Positions 24,189 to 32,759 are shown, counted from the first letter of the stretch. The stretch is 64,000 nt of DNA from Sphingobium sp. V4 (GCF_029590555.1 NZ_CP081001.1:1922001-1986000); one strand, 5' to 3'. Program-made: numbers and translations. Notes: generated by a model from the sequence alone, not told the origin.

Positions 24189-25499
24189 TCACATCCCCCG
24201 CACCCGCGCCTCGCCGCGTTTCCCCAGCATCAAATCGGTCAGCGCCCACACCAGCGCATCGGCGCGATCGGGCGACCGCCCCGGCCCGACATAGGCTCCC
24301 CCCGCCAGCAATCCGCACATCTGGTCCTCCAGCTCGGGGAAAGCGCCGCGATGCGCCACCCGCCCGGCCTCATAGAGCGCCGCCACCGGCTCCGCCCGCG
24401 CCGCCTTCCCCCGGCTCGCATGGACCAGCCGCACCGGCATCGTCTCCTCCGCCGCGCGCAGCACGCTCTCCACCATCGCGCCGCCATTATTGGCCTCGGC
24501 CACCACCCGGTCGGCGCCATGCACCATCGCCGCCGCCGCGACCGCGCGCGCCCAGCCTTCGGGCCGCTCGCCCGAAACGCTGGCGTCGGCGATCACATAG
24601 GCGCGCCCGTCGCCGCCCGTGCCGGCGACAATGATGCCGCACGCATCGCCCCCGGCCGAAGCGGGCGGATCGACCGCCACCACCACGCGTCCCAGCATTC
24701 CCGGCACATGCGCCACCCGGCACCGCTCGATCAGATCGCGGGTCCACAGCGCGCCCTCCACCTCCTCGATCAGCTCACCATCCAGTTCCTGCCGCCCCAG
24801 CCGCGTCCCGCCATAGCTCGCCGCCATGGCGTCGACGAAGCCCGGCGCCAGATTGGCCGCATTGTCCGCCGTCCGCCCCCGCGTCACCACCACATCCGTG
24901 CCATCTCTCGCCGCCAGCGCCCGCACCAGCGGCACCGGCCGGGGCGTCGTCGTCGCCAGCACGCGCGGCGCGTCGCCCAGCCGCATCCCCATCATCAGAT
25001 TATGCCAGGCCGCCTCGCCGCCCGCCCATTTGGCGATCTCGTCGGCCCAGCCATGACTGAACTGCGGCCCGCGCAACGACTCCGGCTCGGCCGCGCCGAA
25101 CAGCATCGCCACGGCGCCATTGGGCCAGGTCAGCTTGCGCAGCGCCGGCGCATAGACCGGCCGCGCCCACCATGGCGCGACGGATAGCAGCCCCGACGCC
25201 CCTTCCACCATCACGCTGCGCGCCTCGCCCAGCGTCGCGCCGACCAGCGCGATCCGCGCGGCGGGATCGCCTTCCGCGATCGCCCGCACCCATTCCGCCC
25301 CTGCGCGCGTCTTGCCAAAGCCGCGCCCCGCCATCATCAGCCAGATGCGCCAGTCGCCCGCCGGCGGCAGTTGCCCCGGCCGCGCCAGATAGGCCCATTC
25401 CCGCTCCAGCCGCTCGGCCGCCGCCTGCGTCAGCCGCGCGCGCAGCCGCGCCCACGCCGTCCGGTCCTCGCCGGCCAGCCATTCCCGATCCGAAAGCAT
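24189..25499 (-). CDS. Terminase large subunit (GTA gp2-like)
   Basis: 436 residues. The ATPase part has Walker A AGRGFGKT at 57-64 and WADEIAKW as Walker B; the coupling motif ATTTPRP follows. The nuclease half starts near VVVAVDPPASAGGDACGIIV (first acidic residue) and has VAEANNGGAMVESVL and DRADALVWALTDLML, as in RNase H-like terminase nucleases. It would package cellular DNA into heads. Length agrees with GTA terminases. The upstream gap of 82 bases to the M28 peptidase stop may hold the cluster promoter or none; no clear promoter was seen. Confidence 0.93.
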   Translation of the reverse strand: MLSDREWLAGEDRTAWARLRARLTQAAAERLEREWAYLARPGQLPPAGDWRIWLMMAGRGFGKTRAGAEWVRAIAEGDPAARIALVGATLGEARSVMVEGASGLLSVAPWWARPVYAPALRKLTWPNGAVAMLFGAAEPESLRGPQFSHGWADEIAKWAGGEAAWHNLMMGMRLGDAPRVLATTTPRPVPLVRALAARDGTDVVVTRGRTADNAANLAPGFVDAMAASYGGTRLGRQELDGELIEEVEGALWTRDLIERCRVAHVPGMLGRVVVAVDPPASAGGDACGIIVAGTGGDGRAYVIADASVSGERPEGWARAVAAAAMVHGADRVVAEANNGGAMVESVLRAAEETMPVRLVHASRGKAARAEPVAALYEAGRVAHRGAFPELEDQMCGLLAGGAYVGPGRSPDRADALVWALTDLMLGKRGEARVRGM

Positions 25500-25581
25500 G
25501 TTGACCCCGCCTCTGAATGTTCGATCCGGGATTGGCGGAGGGTCAGGTCAGGTGGCCCGCATGGGCTGAACCTCGACCCTT

Positions 25582-26907
25582 CTATTTCCGCGGCGCCATC
25601 CCGCCAAAGGTCACGAGGCTTTCGGCCCCATCCTTGCCCACCGCCGCGACGCCGATGAAATGATCGTCCACGACCACATCCTTCAGCAGCGTCTCGGTCG
25701 CCCCGGTCACGACGCGGCTGTCGGTCCAGTCCTGCGCGTCGCCCCGCCGCCAATAGACCTTATATCCCGCCGCCCCCGGCACGCCGTCCCACAGGACGCG
25801 CGTATCCATGGAAAGCGCCCCGTCCAGCGACACGCTCGCAGGCGCGGCCGGCGCATCGGCCAGCTCGCGCAAGGCCGCGACGTTCAGCGCCGTCACCTTC
25901 GCCAGATAGGGAAAATCCATCCCCTCGACCGTGTCGCCATAGACGCGGCCATTCTCGGTCCGCAGGTCCTGATGCTGCCGGTCATAATTTTCGATCCCCA
26001 CCGAAAAGCGCACCGCCGGGAATCCCAGCTCCAGGAAGGGCGAATGATCCCCGCCGCGCCCGAACCTGTCGAAACGCCGCACCGCGAACACGTCGAGGCC
26101 GATCTGCGGATTGGCTTCCGCGATACCGTCCACCTTCTTGGCCAGCGCGCGCGACGGCCCGTCATCCTCGCCGCCGCTCGCCCGCCGCGTCCGCGCCGCC
26201 TTCTCGTCCTCGGCAAAGCGGATGCCTTCCGAAAACACCCGCACCCGGTCGGCGACTTGTCTGCCATTCTGGCCCATCGTGTTGCCGACGATGTCGTTGT
26301 TCAGCATCGCCCGCACCTGCCAGCCGCGCGCTTTCGCCGTGCTGGCAAGCAGCTTGCCGCCCCACAGCCCCTGCTCCTCGCCCGACAGCAGGGCATAGAC
26401 GATCGTCCCATCGAACTTTTCCCCCGCCAGCACCCGCGCCGCCTCGATCACCAGCGCCGTGCCCGACGCATTGTCGTTCGCGCCCGGCGCATCGCTGGTC
26501 GCGTTCATGACGTCGCTCACCCGGCTGTCGATATGCCCGGCGACGATCACCACCTGATTGGGATCGCCTGTTCCCTTCTGGATCGCCAGCACGTCCACCA
26601 CCTCGACGCCGTCGGGCGCGCGCGGCCCGGTGAAGCGGTCCGCCACCGTCTCGACCGTCAGGCACCCACCGCACGTCCTGCCGATCTTCTCGAACTCCGC
26701 CGCGCCCCAGCGCCGCGCCGCGCCGATCCCGCGCCTGGCGTCGGTCGCAGACGACAGCGTATGCCGCGTCCCGAAACCCACCAGCTTTTCCACCGTCGCC
26801 TTCAACCGCGCCGGATCGGGCGCGCCCTTTCCGGCGCCCCCCTGCGCGAAAGCGGGGCCGCACAGGGCGGAGGCACAAGCGGCGGCGATCAGGATCAGCT
26901 TTTTCAT
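25582..26907 (-). CDS. Secreted M28-family zinc metallopeptidase
   Basis: 441 residues with a signal peptide (MKKLILIAAACASALCGPAFA). Zinc-site motifs of M28 aminopeptidases are visible: VAGHIDSR (His), NDNASGTA (Asp), SGEEQGLWG (catalytic Glu pair) and GRGGDHSPFLELGFPAVRF (last His). Residues about 345-441 form an extra beta domain (VLWDGVPGAAGYKVYWRR) that looks like fibronectin type III. It would trim peptides in the periplasm or outside the cell. It is upstream of the terminase gene on the same strand, but probably independent. Confidence 0.9.
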   Translation of the reverse strand: MKKLILIAAACASALCGPAFAQGGAGKGAPDPARLKATVEKLVGFGTRHTLSSATDARRGIGAARRWGAAEFEKIGRTCGGCLTVETVADRFTGPRAPDGVEVVDVLAIQKGTGDPNQVVIVAGHIDSRVSDVMNATSDAPGANDNASGTALVIEAARVLAGEKFDGTIVYALLSGEEQGLWGGKLLASTAKARGWQVRAMLNNDIVGNTMGQNGRQVADRVRVFSEGIRFAEDEKAARTRRASGGEDDGPSRALAKKVDGIAEANPQIGLDVFAVRRFDRFGRGGDHSPFLELGFPAVRFSVGIENYDRQHQDLRTENGRVYGDTVEGMDFPYLAKVTALNVAALRELADAPAAPASVSLDGALSMDTRVLWDGVPGAAGYKVYWRRGDAQDWTDSRVVTGATETLLKDVVVDDHFIGVAAVGKDGAESLVTFGGMAPRK

Positions 26908-27081
26908 GAGCCAAACTCATATCGCCTGTTGCACGCCTGTAAAGCCACCGGCCGCCTTTCCTCCCCGCTCCGAATAAAGAACAATATGGATCAAATATTT
27001 ACCCCTTGACGACTTGCCCCGCCAAAGAGCAGGTCATGCACCTCGGCTCGGGGGAGCTGAGTCACTTTGGGGGGGATACCA

Positions 27082-27762
27082 ATGAAGTCTGTTTCCAGCG
27101 CCATTCTCGGCGCGATCGCCTTTGCCTGCGCGCCGTCCATCCATGCCCAGGTCACGACCGCGCCCGCCGCGCCGGTCGCCACCATCATCGCCACGCCTGG
27201 CGGCAATATCCTGCGCGCGGGCAGCCAGCTGTCGCTCAGGACCGCCGAGCCGCTGACGACCGAGGGCAAGAAGCTGCGCATCGGCCAGCGCGTCCAGCTC
27301 GAAGTCGCCGAAGCCGTCATGCTGAACGGCCAGACCGTCATCCCGCTCGGCAGCCCGGTGGTGGGCGAGATCACCGACGTCCGCAACAAGGGCATGTGGG
27401 GCAAGTCCGGCCGCATCAACGGCCGCGTCCTCTATGTCCGCGCCAATGGCACCCAGATCCGCCTGACCGGCAGCTTCGATGACAAGGGCGTCACCGGCAC
27501 CGCCGGCGTCGTCGCCGCCATCGCCTTCGTGCCGGTCGCGGGCTTCTTCACCACTGGCACCAGCGCGAAAATCCCGCTCGGCGCGCCGGTCTCGGCGTTC
27601 CTCGACGAAGATATCAGCGTCGCCTTCGCCCCCTCGGCCGCGCCCGCCACCCCGGTCGCCGCGGTTCCCGCCGCAACGCCCGCAGCCGCTCCGGCTCCGG
27701 CGCCCGCCCCGACCAAGACCTCGCTGGTCGACCCGTCGCTGGAAATCAAGGCGACCAACTGA
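27082..27762 (+). CDS. Exported protein with Pro/Ala-rich tail, function unknown
   Basis: 226 residues from ATG at 27082 (MKSVSSAILGAIAFACAPSIHA, signal peptide). The middle part has repeated short beta motifs: LSLRTAEPLTTEGKKLRIGQRVQLEVAEAVMLNGQTVIPLGSPVVGEI, then KSGRINGRVLYVRANGTQIRLTGSFDDKG, and a hydrophobic stretch near residue 150. The last 50 residues are Ala/Pro-rich. Related proteins are common hypotheticals of sphingomonads. An upstream ATG at 27067 adds five residues; GGGGGGAT precedes it. Divergent from the M28 peptidase, 174 bases away. Confidence 0.8.
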   Translation: MKSVSSAILGAIAFACAPSIHAQVTTAPAAPVATIIATPGGNILRAGSQLSLRTAEPLTTEGKKLRIGQRVQLEVAEAVMLNGQTVIPLGSPVVGEITDVRNKGMWGKSGRINGRVLYVRANGTQIRLTGSFDDKGVTGTAGVVAAIAFVPVAGFFTTGTSAKIPLGAPVSAFLDEDISVAFAPSAAPATPVAAVPAATPAAAPAPAPAPTKTSLVDPSLEIKATN

Positions 27763-27768
27763 TCGCCC

Positions 27769-27794
27769 GGCCGGCGCGGCACCCCGCGCCGGCC
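27769..27794 (+). terminator. Strong GC hairpin after the exported-protein gene
   Basis: GGCCGGCGCGG and CCGCGCCGGCC form a perfect 11-bp stem with a four-base loop 7 bases after the stop codon. No T run follows, so it may stabilise the 3' end or work with Rho. Confidence 0.45.
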
Positions 27795-27860
27795 AAGGAT
27801 GGATGGCGAAATGGCGGTTTTGAGCCAATGCCTGCAAAGGTCGTTGAAAGGCAGTGACTC

Positions 27861-27994
27861 GCCATCTCCTGAGACCCCAGCCTTCGCTGGGGTGACGGAA
27901 GAGACGACAGGCGACTGGCCGCCTATCAATCATGATATTGCAGAAGCAGCCAATCCAACGTCATGCCAGCGAAGGCTGGCATCTCAGGCGAAGG
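27861..27994. repeat. Facing pair of palindromic repeats (BIME-like)
   Basis: GACCCCAGCCTTCGCTGGGGT near 27873 and TGCCAGCGAAGGCTGGCAT near 27963 are two stems with complementary flanks (GCCATCTCCTGAG... and ...CATCTCAGGCG). Together they fill the middle of the 420-base gene-free stretch at 27763-28181; the rest of that stretch shows nothing I can name. Confidence 0.7.
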
Positions 27995-28181
27995 CGCGCA
28001 ACAGTCGCACATGGCGCGCGGCGGTTACACCTGCCTCATGACTAACAAGGCTAGAGGCGCTCTGCCTGTCGGCGTCACGGCGAACCTTGGCGAACGCATC
28101 GAACGACATTGAAATGGGACGGGTTCTTCCTGCTGCAAAATATGGCATGACCCGTTCCGCCAGCAATGCGCCCACCCCAAC

Positions 28182-28313
28182 TCACCCCATCACCGGCCGC
28201 GCCGCCATGATCTTCAGCGTCAGCGCCATTTCGTCCGCCGCCGCCCCTTCGATCGTCAAATCCCCCACCGGCCCGGCCGCCAGTCGCTGCAATATCCTGT
28301 TTTCCAACGTCAT
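28182..28313 (-). CDS. Possible small protein following the TerS-like gene
   Basis: 43 residues from an ATG at 28313 (MTLENRILQRLAAGPVGDLTIEGAAADEMALTLKI...). Reading continues in the same frame upstream, without a stop, to the TAG that ends the TerS-like gene at 28422, so the coding-like frame is about 80 codons long (…IFAPEHIVQVQHWAGMTLENR…). Codon composition resembles coding sequence. No convincing ribosome site precedes the ATG; a GTG at about 28331 is an alternative. Family not recognised. Confidence 0.4.
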   Translation of the reverse strand: MTLENRILQRLAAGPVGDLTIEGAAADEMALTLKIMAARPVMG

Positions 28314-28421
28314 TCCGGCCCAATGCTGCACCTGCACAATGTGTTCCGGGGCAAAAATGGTTAAGGCGTCGCCCGTCGCGCACCCGGACCGGATCGTCGC
28401 CGCCGATCCGCCGCGGCGCCC

Positions 28422-28973
28422 CTATGCTCCCGCCGTCGCCCGCCTTCGCCGTATCTCCTCCAGCGCCCGCCGCACTCGCGCCACCGCGTCCGGGCTGTCG
28501 GGCCGATCCCCCCCTGCGTCGTTGGCCGCGCGGATCTTCAGCACCCGGTCATGGTGGAAGCTCAGCAGCCGCAGCGCGATCGCCAGATTGCGCCCGCGCT
28601 TCACCTTGCGCGCCTTCACCACGCCCTCGCCGTCCAGCGTGATCTCCTCCGTCTCGCTGCCGAACAGCACCTCGCGCATCAGCATCGCCTCGATCTCGGC
28701 ATAGCCCATGTCGAGCGCCGCGTCCCAGGCGCGGGCGAAGGCGGGGTCGCGACGCCTTCGGTCATAGGCCCCGGCCCGGCACTTGCCGACCGCGCGCGCG
28801 GCCTCGCTGGCGTTGCAGGTTTCGGCAAGCACCGCCATGAACCGCCCGACATCCGCCTTGCTCCACCCGTCCCGGCGCGGCCTGCGCTTCTGCGCCCGCA
28901 CCGCTCCGCCCGCCGCCTGCCGCTGCGCCACCAGCGCATCGCCGGCCTGCTCCCCTCCCTCATCCGCCACCAT
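28422..28973 (-). CDS. Helix-turn-helix protein resembling a terminase small subunit
   Basis: 183 residues. Residues about 38-85 (WSKADVGRFMAVLAETCNASEAARAVGKCRAGAYDRRRRDPAFARAWDAAL) match the N-terminal helix-turn-helix of phage terminase small subunits that bind the packaging start. The C-terminal part is basic and helical (RNLAIALRLLSFHHDRVLKI). In RcGTA the small terminase (g1) lies beside the large one; here 2.9 kb and two genes intervene, on the same strand. It could be the small terminase of the GTA-like particle or a lone phage relic. Start chosen at ATG 28973; a start near residue 38 cannot be excluded. Confidence 0.6.
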   Translation of the reverse strand: MVADEGGEQAGDALVAQRQAAGGAVRAQKRRPRRDGWSKADVGRFMAVLAETCNASEAARAVGKCRAGAYDRRRRDPAFARAWDAALDMGYAEIEAMLMREVLFGSETEEITLDGEGVVKARKVKRGRNLAIALRLLSFHHDRVLKIRAANDAGGDRPDSPDAVARVRRALEEIRRRRATAGA

Positions 28974-29004
28974 GCCCGTCCCCCGTCACCCGCGCCGCAC
29001 GACA

Positions 29005-29037
29005 AAGGGGCCGGCCCTTCGCAGGACCGGCCCCTTG
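29005..29037 (-). terminator. Hairpin terminator of the GST gene
   Basis: On the minus strand GGGGCCGG and CCGGCCCC form the stem of a hairpin followed by TTTGTCG. It lies about 95 bases after the GST stop codon. Confidence 0.55.
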
Positions 29038-29132
29038 GCAACCGCCATGGCGGCGACTCACATTTTCCCAATATCCACATCCCTGCCACAGCAGCGTGAC
29101 GATGTCAAGGAAAATGTTCCATATAGGTTACT

Positions 29133-29777
29133 TCATGCCGCCATTCTCGCCAGGATCGCCGCTTCCTGCGCCAGCGCCTCGGCAAAGCTCGGGCGCGCCT
29201 TCATCCGCTCCAGCCATGCCACGACCCTGGGCCAGCGTTCTGCCGTCAACCCCTTGGAACAATAGCAGACATTGATGAGCGGGCAGGCCGCGGCAATGTC
29301 CGCCAAGGTGAAGCGATCCTCCACCAGCCAGCCGCTCTCCGGCAGCACGCTTTCCAGATAGTCGTAGATGGCCGGCATCTTCTCGGCCTCAGCCGCATCC
29401 GCCAGCGCGGGATCGTGCGGCAGCTTCATCGCCTTGCCCACTACCCGGTTGAAAAACACCTGCGCGCCCGCCGCCTGGGCGATGGTGTCGCCAAACTCCT
29501 CATACCAGATGGTCCGCGCCCGCGCCCTGGGATCGGTCGGGATCAGGTTGGGTTCGGGATGCAGGGCATCCATATAGGTTATGATCGCGGTCGAATCGCT
29601 GATCAGGAAATCGCCATCCTCCAGCGCCGGCATCTTGCCGAAGGGCGACGCTTTGGCGAACACCGGATCGCCCCGCCCGAATCCAGCCGGCCGGACCTCG
29701 ATCGCGATCCCCTTCTCCGCGGCAAAGACGATGACCTTGCGCACGAAGGGCGACGGCCTGGCGCCATGGATGATCAT
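29133..29777 (-). CDS. Glutathione S-transferase family protein
   Basis: 214 residues. N-terminal thioredoxin-like domain (MIIHGARPSPFVRKVIVFAAEKGIAIEV; the serine in PSPF is the likely glutathione-activating residue) with KMPALEDGDFLISDSTAIITYMD as the conserved glutathione-binding cis-Pro and E/DS motif. The C-terminal helical domain includes LVEDRFTLADIAAACPLINV. It would conjugate or reduce electrophiles with glutathione in the cytoplasm; the substrate is unknown. An AGGAGGAA ribosome site lies directly upstream of the start. Confidence 0.9.
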   Translation of the reverse strand: MIIHGARPSPFVRKVIVFAAEKGIAIEVRPAGFGRGDPVFAKASPFGKMPALEDGDFLISDSTAIITYMDALHPEPNLIPTDPRARARTIWYEEFGDTIAQAAGAQVFFNRVVGKAMKLPHDPALADAAEAEKMPAIYDYLESVLPESGWLVEDRFTLADIAAACPLINVCYCSKGLTAERWPRVVAWLERMKARPSFAEALAQEAAILARMAA

Positions 29778-30026
29778 CTCATTCCTCCTCTCTCATGGTC
29801 GGATGGCGCCATCATGCCTATCCAGTAGCATATTGCAACCAATATCGCGCGCCAGCCTGGCGGACCGGAGGGGTGGCGAGCGGCATGGCGGCTTTTGAAG
29901 AGATTATCGACGATAGCTGACGCTGCACGACGAGAATTCACCCGCAACAAACGCCCCCCACTCTCAGACATTCGCGCATGACAAGTAGCGTCTACATGGC
30001 AGGCGGTCCTTTACTACGCCGTCAGT

Positions 30027-30950
30027 TCACAGAGCCATCGCCCACGTTTCGCTTCCGATGTCCTGGCCGAAATGCCGCTCGACCTTGGTGTCACGCAGCT
30101 TGAAGCCAGCGCGAGCGTAAAGCCGACGTGCGGATGTCAGCTGACTGTCGGTCCATAACTCCAGTTGCCTGTAGCCGGCCGTCCGAGCGCGTGCGATGCA
30201 GGCCTCCACCAACTGACGGCCCACTCCAACGCCTCGCGCATCCGGCTCGACATAGAGCAGCCGAAGCTTGCCTATCGCTTGTTCTTCCGAGCGCATGAGG
30301 AAGATCGACCCCGCCATTTTCCCATCCCATTCGGCCACCCATCCGGCTTCATGATGTGGGTCAAAGGTGCGGTGGAAGTCCGCGAGTATCTGCGCGATCA
30401 AGGTCTCGTAACTTCCATCATAACCATATTCGGCGGCGTAGAGGACGGCCTGCCGATGGACGATCAGCCCGAGATCGCCCGTCCGAAGCTCTCTTACGAT
30501 AAGGTCCGGTGCGGTCTTCGCTTCCAGAACCTCTTTGATTGACGAAACTGCCCGGAGCAACTCTGCGCGGCGAGAGAGGGGTAGCGCATCCAGCAGGGCT
30601 GCAACGCTGTCTCGTGCCCCCTGATCCGCCTTATCGAACGCCGCCCTGCCCTTTGCGGTGAGCGACAACAGTTGATTGCGACCATGAGCAGGGTCTTCTC
30701 GCGAGATTATCAGCCCTTGCTCGGCAAACCTCTTGAGCGTGCGGCTTATTTGCGAGCGGTCCAGACGCAGGGTTCGTCCGATTTCGGCGGCTGTAGGCTC
30801 CTGGCGGTGCGCCAGCTCATACAGTATCCGCCCCTCGCTCAACGTGAACCTACTGTTGGCAAGGTGTGTTTCGAGGAGGCCCAGATGGGTTGTGTAGGTC
30901 CGATTAAAGCTTCTAAGCTGGTCTACCTCGTCGTCTTTGCCGCCGCTCAT
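30027..30950 (-). CDS. MarR-type regulator fused to a GNAT acetyltransferase
   Basis: 307 residues. Residues 1-145 are a MarR winged helix (TLSEGRILYELAHRQEPTAAEIGRTLRLDRSQISRTLKRFAEQGLIISRED). Residues about 150-307 are a GNAT domain with the acetyl-CoA loop LYVEPDARGVGVGRQLVEACI and LYARAGFKLRDT near the end. The same architecture is known as bifunctional HTH regulator/GNAT proteins; the acetylated substrate is generally unknown. Two palindromes with TTGAT/ATCAA arms lie 14 and 46 bases upstream of the start, which suggests autoregulation. Confidence 0.9.
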   Translation of the reverse strand: MSGGKDDEVDQLRSFNRTYTTHLGLLETHLANSRFTLSEGRILYELAHRQEPTAAEIGRTLRLDRSQISRTLKRFAEQGLIISREDPAHGRNQLLSLTAKGRAAFDKADQGARDSVAALLDALPLSRRAELLRAVSSIKEVLEAKTAPDLIVRELRTGDLGLIVHRQAVLYAAEYGYDGSYETLIAQILADFHRTFDPHHEAGWVAEWDGKMAGSIFLMRSEEQAIGKLRLLYVEPDARGVGVGRQLVEACIARARTAGYRQLELWTDSQLTSARRLYARAGFKLRDTKVERHFGQDIGSETWAMAL

Positions 30951-30963
30951 ATCTCACTCGCAG

Positions 30964-30984
30964 TATGTTGATTCCATCAACATA
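30964..30984. promoter_or_regulatory. Perfect palindrome, likely operator 1 of the MarR-GNAT gene
   Basis: Arms TATGTTGAT and ATCAACATA separated by three bases, a perfect 9-bp inverted repeat of the size bound by MarR dimers, 14 bases before the start codon. Confidence 0.7.
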
Positions 30985-30995
30985 TGGCAAGACAT

Positions 30996-31012
30996 TGTTG
31001 ATTGAGTCAACA
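30996..31012. promoter_or_regulatory. Second palindrome, likely operator 2 of the MarR-GNAT gene
   Basis: TGTTGA and TCAACA arms separated by TTGAG, followed by TA as in operator 1. The two site centres are 30 bases apart, close to three helical turns. Confidence 0.65.
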
Positions 31013-31159
31013 TATCTCTCTTCGTTGGCTTTCCCCCAGACCAAGTCTTTCACCCTTCGACTTGCCATCTACATGAGGGACCGGTTTCAAGATGCGGCTC
31101 TGAATGTTCCACTGACCAGTTTCGGTCGAAAACACCCACTATCATGCCTTTGGCCGACC

Positions 31160-31750
31160 TCACAGGAACCGGCCGATCACGCCCATCACCCGCGCCACCG
31201 TCTGTGCCTTCTCGCCCACCGGCGCGACATAGTCGATCACGTCCCGGGCGGCCGCCTCGCCCGCCCCGCGCGCGATCGCCCAGGCGGCCAGATAATGGGC
31301 CGCCATGCACCCGCCCGCCGTTGCGACATTGCCCGCCGCGTGGAAGGGCGCGTCGATCACCCGCGCGCCCGTCTCCTCCACCCAGGGCTTGCTCGTCAGG
31401 TCGGTGCAGACCGGCACGGCGTCCAGCAGCCCCAGCTTAGCCAGCAGCAGCGCGCCCGAACATTGCGCCCCGATGATCTGGCGTGCCGGGTCCAGCCGGA
31501 TGCGCGCCATCAGCGCCGCGTCGTCCGCGACCGCGCGCGTCCGCACCCCGCTGCCGACCAGGACGATGTCCGCTTCTTCCGTGAATTCCATGGGCTGCTG
31601 GACGTGGACGGCGACGCCATTCATCGACGTCACCAACACCCCCGGCCCGCATATCTCGGCCCGCCAACCCTTCACCCGGTTGAGCAGGGCCAGCGCCACG
31701 AAGCTGTCCAGTTCGTTGAAGCCGTCGAAGCTCAGTATCGCAATCCGCAT
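31160..31750 (-). CDS. DJ-1/PfpI family protein
   Basis: 196 residues from ATG at 31750; AAGGG lies 7 bases upstream. The fold is indicated by MRIAILSFDGFNELDSFVALALLN and by the nucleophile elbow IGAQCSGALLLAKLGLL, where the cysteine is the reactive residue, with HAAGNVATAGGCMAAHYLAAW further on. The family contains glyoxalases, chaperone-like proteins and regulators; the N-terminal class here is closest to stand-alone PfpI-like amidotransferase-fold proteins. Specific function not assignable. It is the next gene after the MarR-GNAT regulator region, on the same strand. Confidence 0.85.
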   Translation of the reverse strand: MRIAILSFDGFNELDSFVALALLNRVKGWRAEICGPGVLVTSMNGVAVHVQQPMEFTEEADIVLVGSGVRTRAVADDAALMARIRLDPARQIIGAQCSGALLLAKLGLLDAVPVCTDLTSKPWVEETGARVIDAPFHAAGNVATAGGCMAAHYLAAWAIARGAGEAAARDVIDYVAPVGEKAQTVARVMGVIGRFL

Positions 31751-31912
31751 CGTCATCCCTTCTGCACGATCGCGGACCCCCGTCATCTCCCGCCCGTCGC
31801 CCCACGCATGACGCTGGAGGCAGGCCGGCCCGACCGGTCACGCGACAATCGGGGCACCCTGCCGCAAGCAACGCCCAGCCGCGCGATCCGCTCGCGCCAT
31901 GCTGGACTTCTT

Positions 31913-32671
31913 CTACCGCCCCGCCCCGGCCTCCACCGTCCGGCGCGTATAGTCGATCCTGATCCGCACCCAGCTGCCCACCATGACCTTGCCGTTGACG
32001 CGCGGCGGCAGCACCAGGAACTGCCAGGCGGCCAGGCGCACCGCCTTGGCGAAGCCCGACCCGATCGGTGCTTCGCCCAGAGCCTGGCAATTCTCGACAT
32101 GATAATGGTCGACCGTCTTGCAGGCGACCAGGCCATAGCCCTCCGCCGGCGCATTGGCGGGCATGTAGGTCGACAGCTCAGCATGGGTCGGCCGCCGATA
32201 CCATTCCGCCTCGAACAGCTGCACGCCCCCCGGCCCCTCGCCCGGTCCCTGCACCGCCGCGCTGTCGCCCTTGCCCTGCCCGATCCCCTGCGCCGCCTTG
32301 GGCAGGGCACCGATGTCGGCCGCCGCCATCTGCTCGCGATTGAGCGTCAGGAAGGGGAAGGGCGAGGGCGGCTGCTCCGCAGGCTTTTCCACCGGGATGG
32401 GCGGCCGCACCATGGGATCGGCCTGTTGTTGCGGGCTGGCCTTGTCCTGCTCGCGCTTCTCCGCCTTATCGGCCCTGGCCTGCTCCTGGTCCGCCTTCGG
32501 CCCCGCCTCGACATCGAAGGTCACGGGCAGCCGCTGGTCCTCCCTGGGCGGATCGAAGGTCGGCGACAGGGTAAACAGCGCCAGCAACAGCAGCAGGTTC
32601 AGCACCAGCGCGAACGCGACGCCACCGGCGCGCTGCCGCACCTTGGCCCAGGAAATGGAAGAAATGATCAA
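31913..32671 (-). CDS. TonB-like energy transducer family protein
   Basis: 252 residues: an N-terminal cytoplasmic stub, one membrane helix (VAFALVLNLLLLLALFTL, about residues 18-35), a charged Gln/Lys/Pro-rich periplasmic linker (EQARADKAEKREQDKASPQQQ) and a C-terminal domain ending KAVRLAAWQFLVLPPRVNGKVMVGSWVRIRIDYTRRTVE. The R-I-x-I-D-Y end and the overall plan match TonB-type proteins, but no ExbB/ExbD genes are near. It may serve one TonB-dependent receptor or act as a structural envelope protein. Confidence 0.65.
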   Translation of the reverse strand: MIISSISWAKVRQRAGGVAFALVLNLLLLLALFTLSPTFDPPREDQRLPVTFDVEAGPKADQEQARADKAEKREQDKASPQQQADPMVRPPIPVEKPAEQPPSPFPFLTLNREQMAAADIGALPKAAQGIGQGKGDSAAVQGPGEGPGGVQLFEAEWYRRPTHAELSTYMPANAPAEGYGLVACKTVDHYHVENCQALGEAPIGSGFAKAVRLAAWQFLVLPPRVNGKVMVGSWVRIRIDYTRRTVEAGAGR

Positions 32672-32759
32672 ATGCGCCGGCCAAACAGGACTGAAGACAA
32701 GGGGTCTTGCCCAGACGGCACCGGACAGTCAACGCCGTGGATCGGTCGCCGGCGTCAAA

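Noticed and set aside
9354..25499. Intact inducible prophage
   Set aside because: No integrase, attachment sites, repressor, replication or lysis genes, and gene order matches RcGTA including the gp10 family.
27861..27994. CRISPR-like repeats
   Set aside because: Only two facing palindromic units exist, in opposite orientation and without regular spacers, so they are REP/BIME-like.
28075..28383. 102-codon Gly/Asp/Arg-rich minus-strand frame
   Set aside because: Composition is that of a shadow; a different frame in the same place reads better as protein and continues the TerS-like frame.
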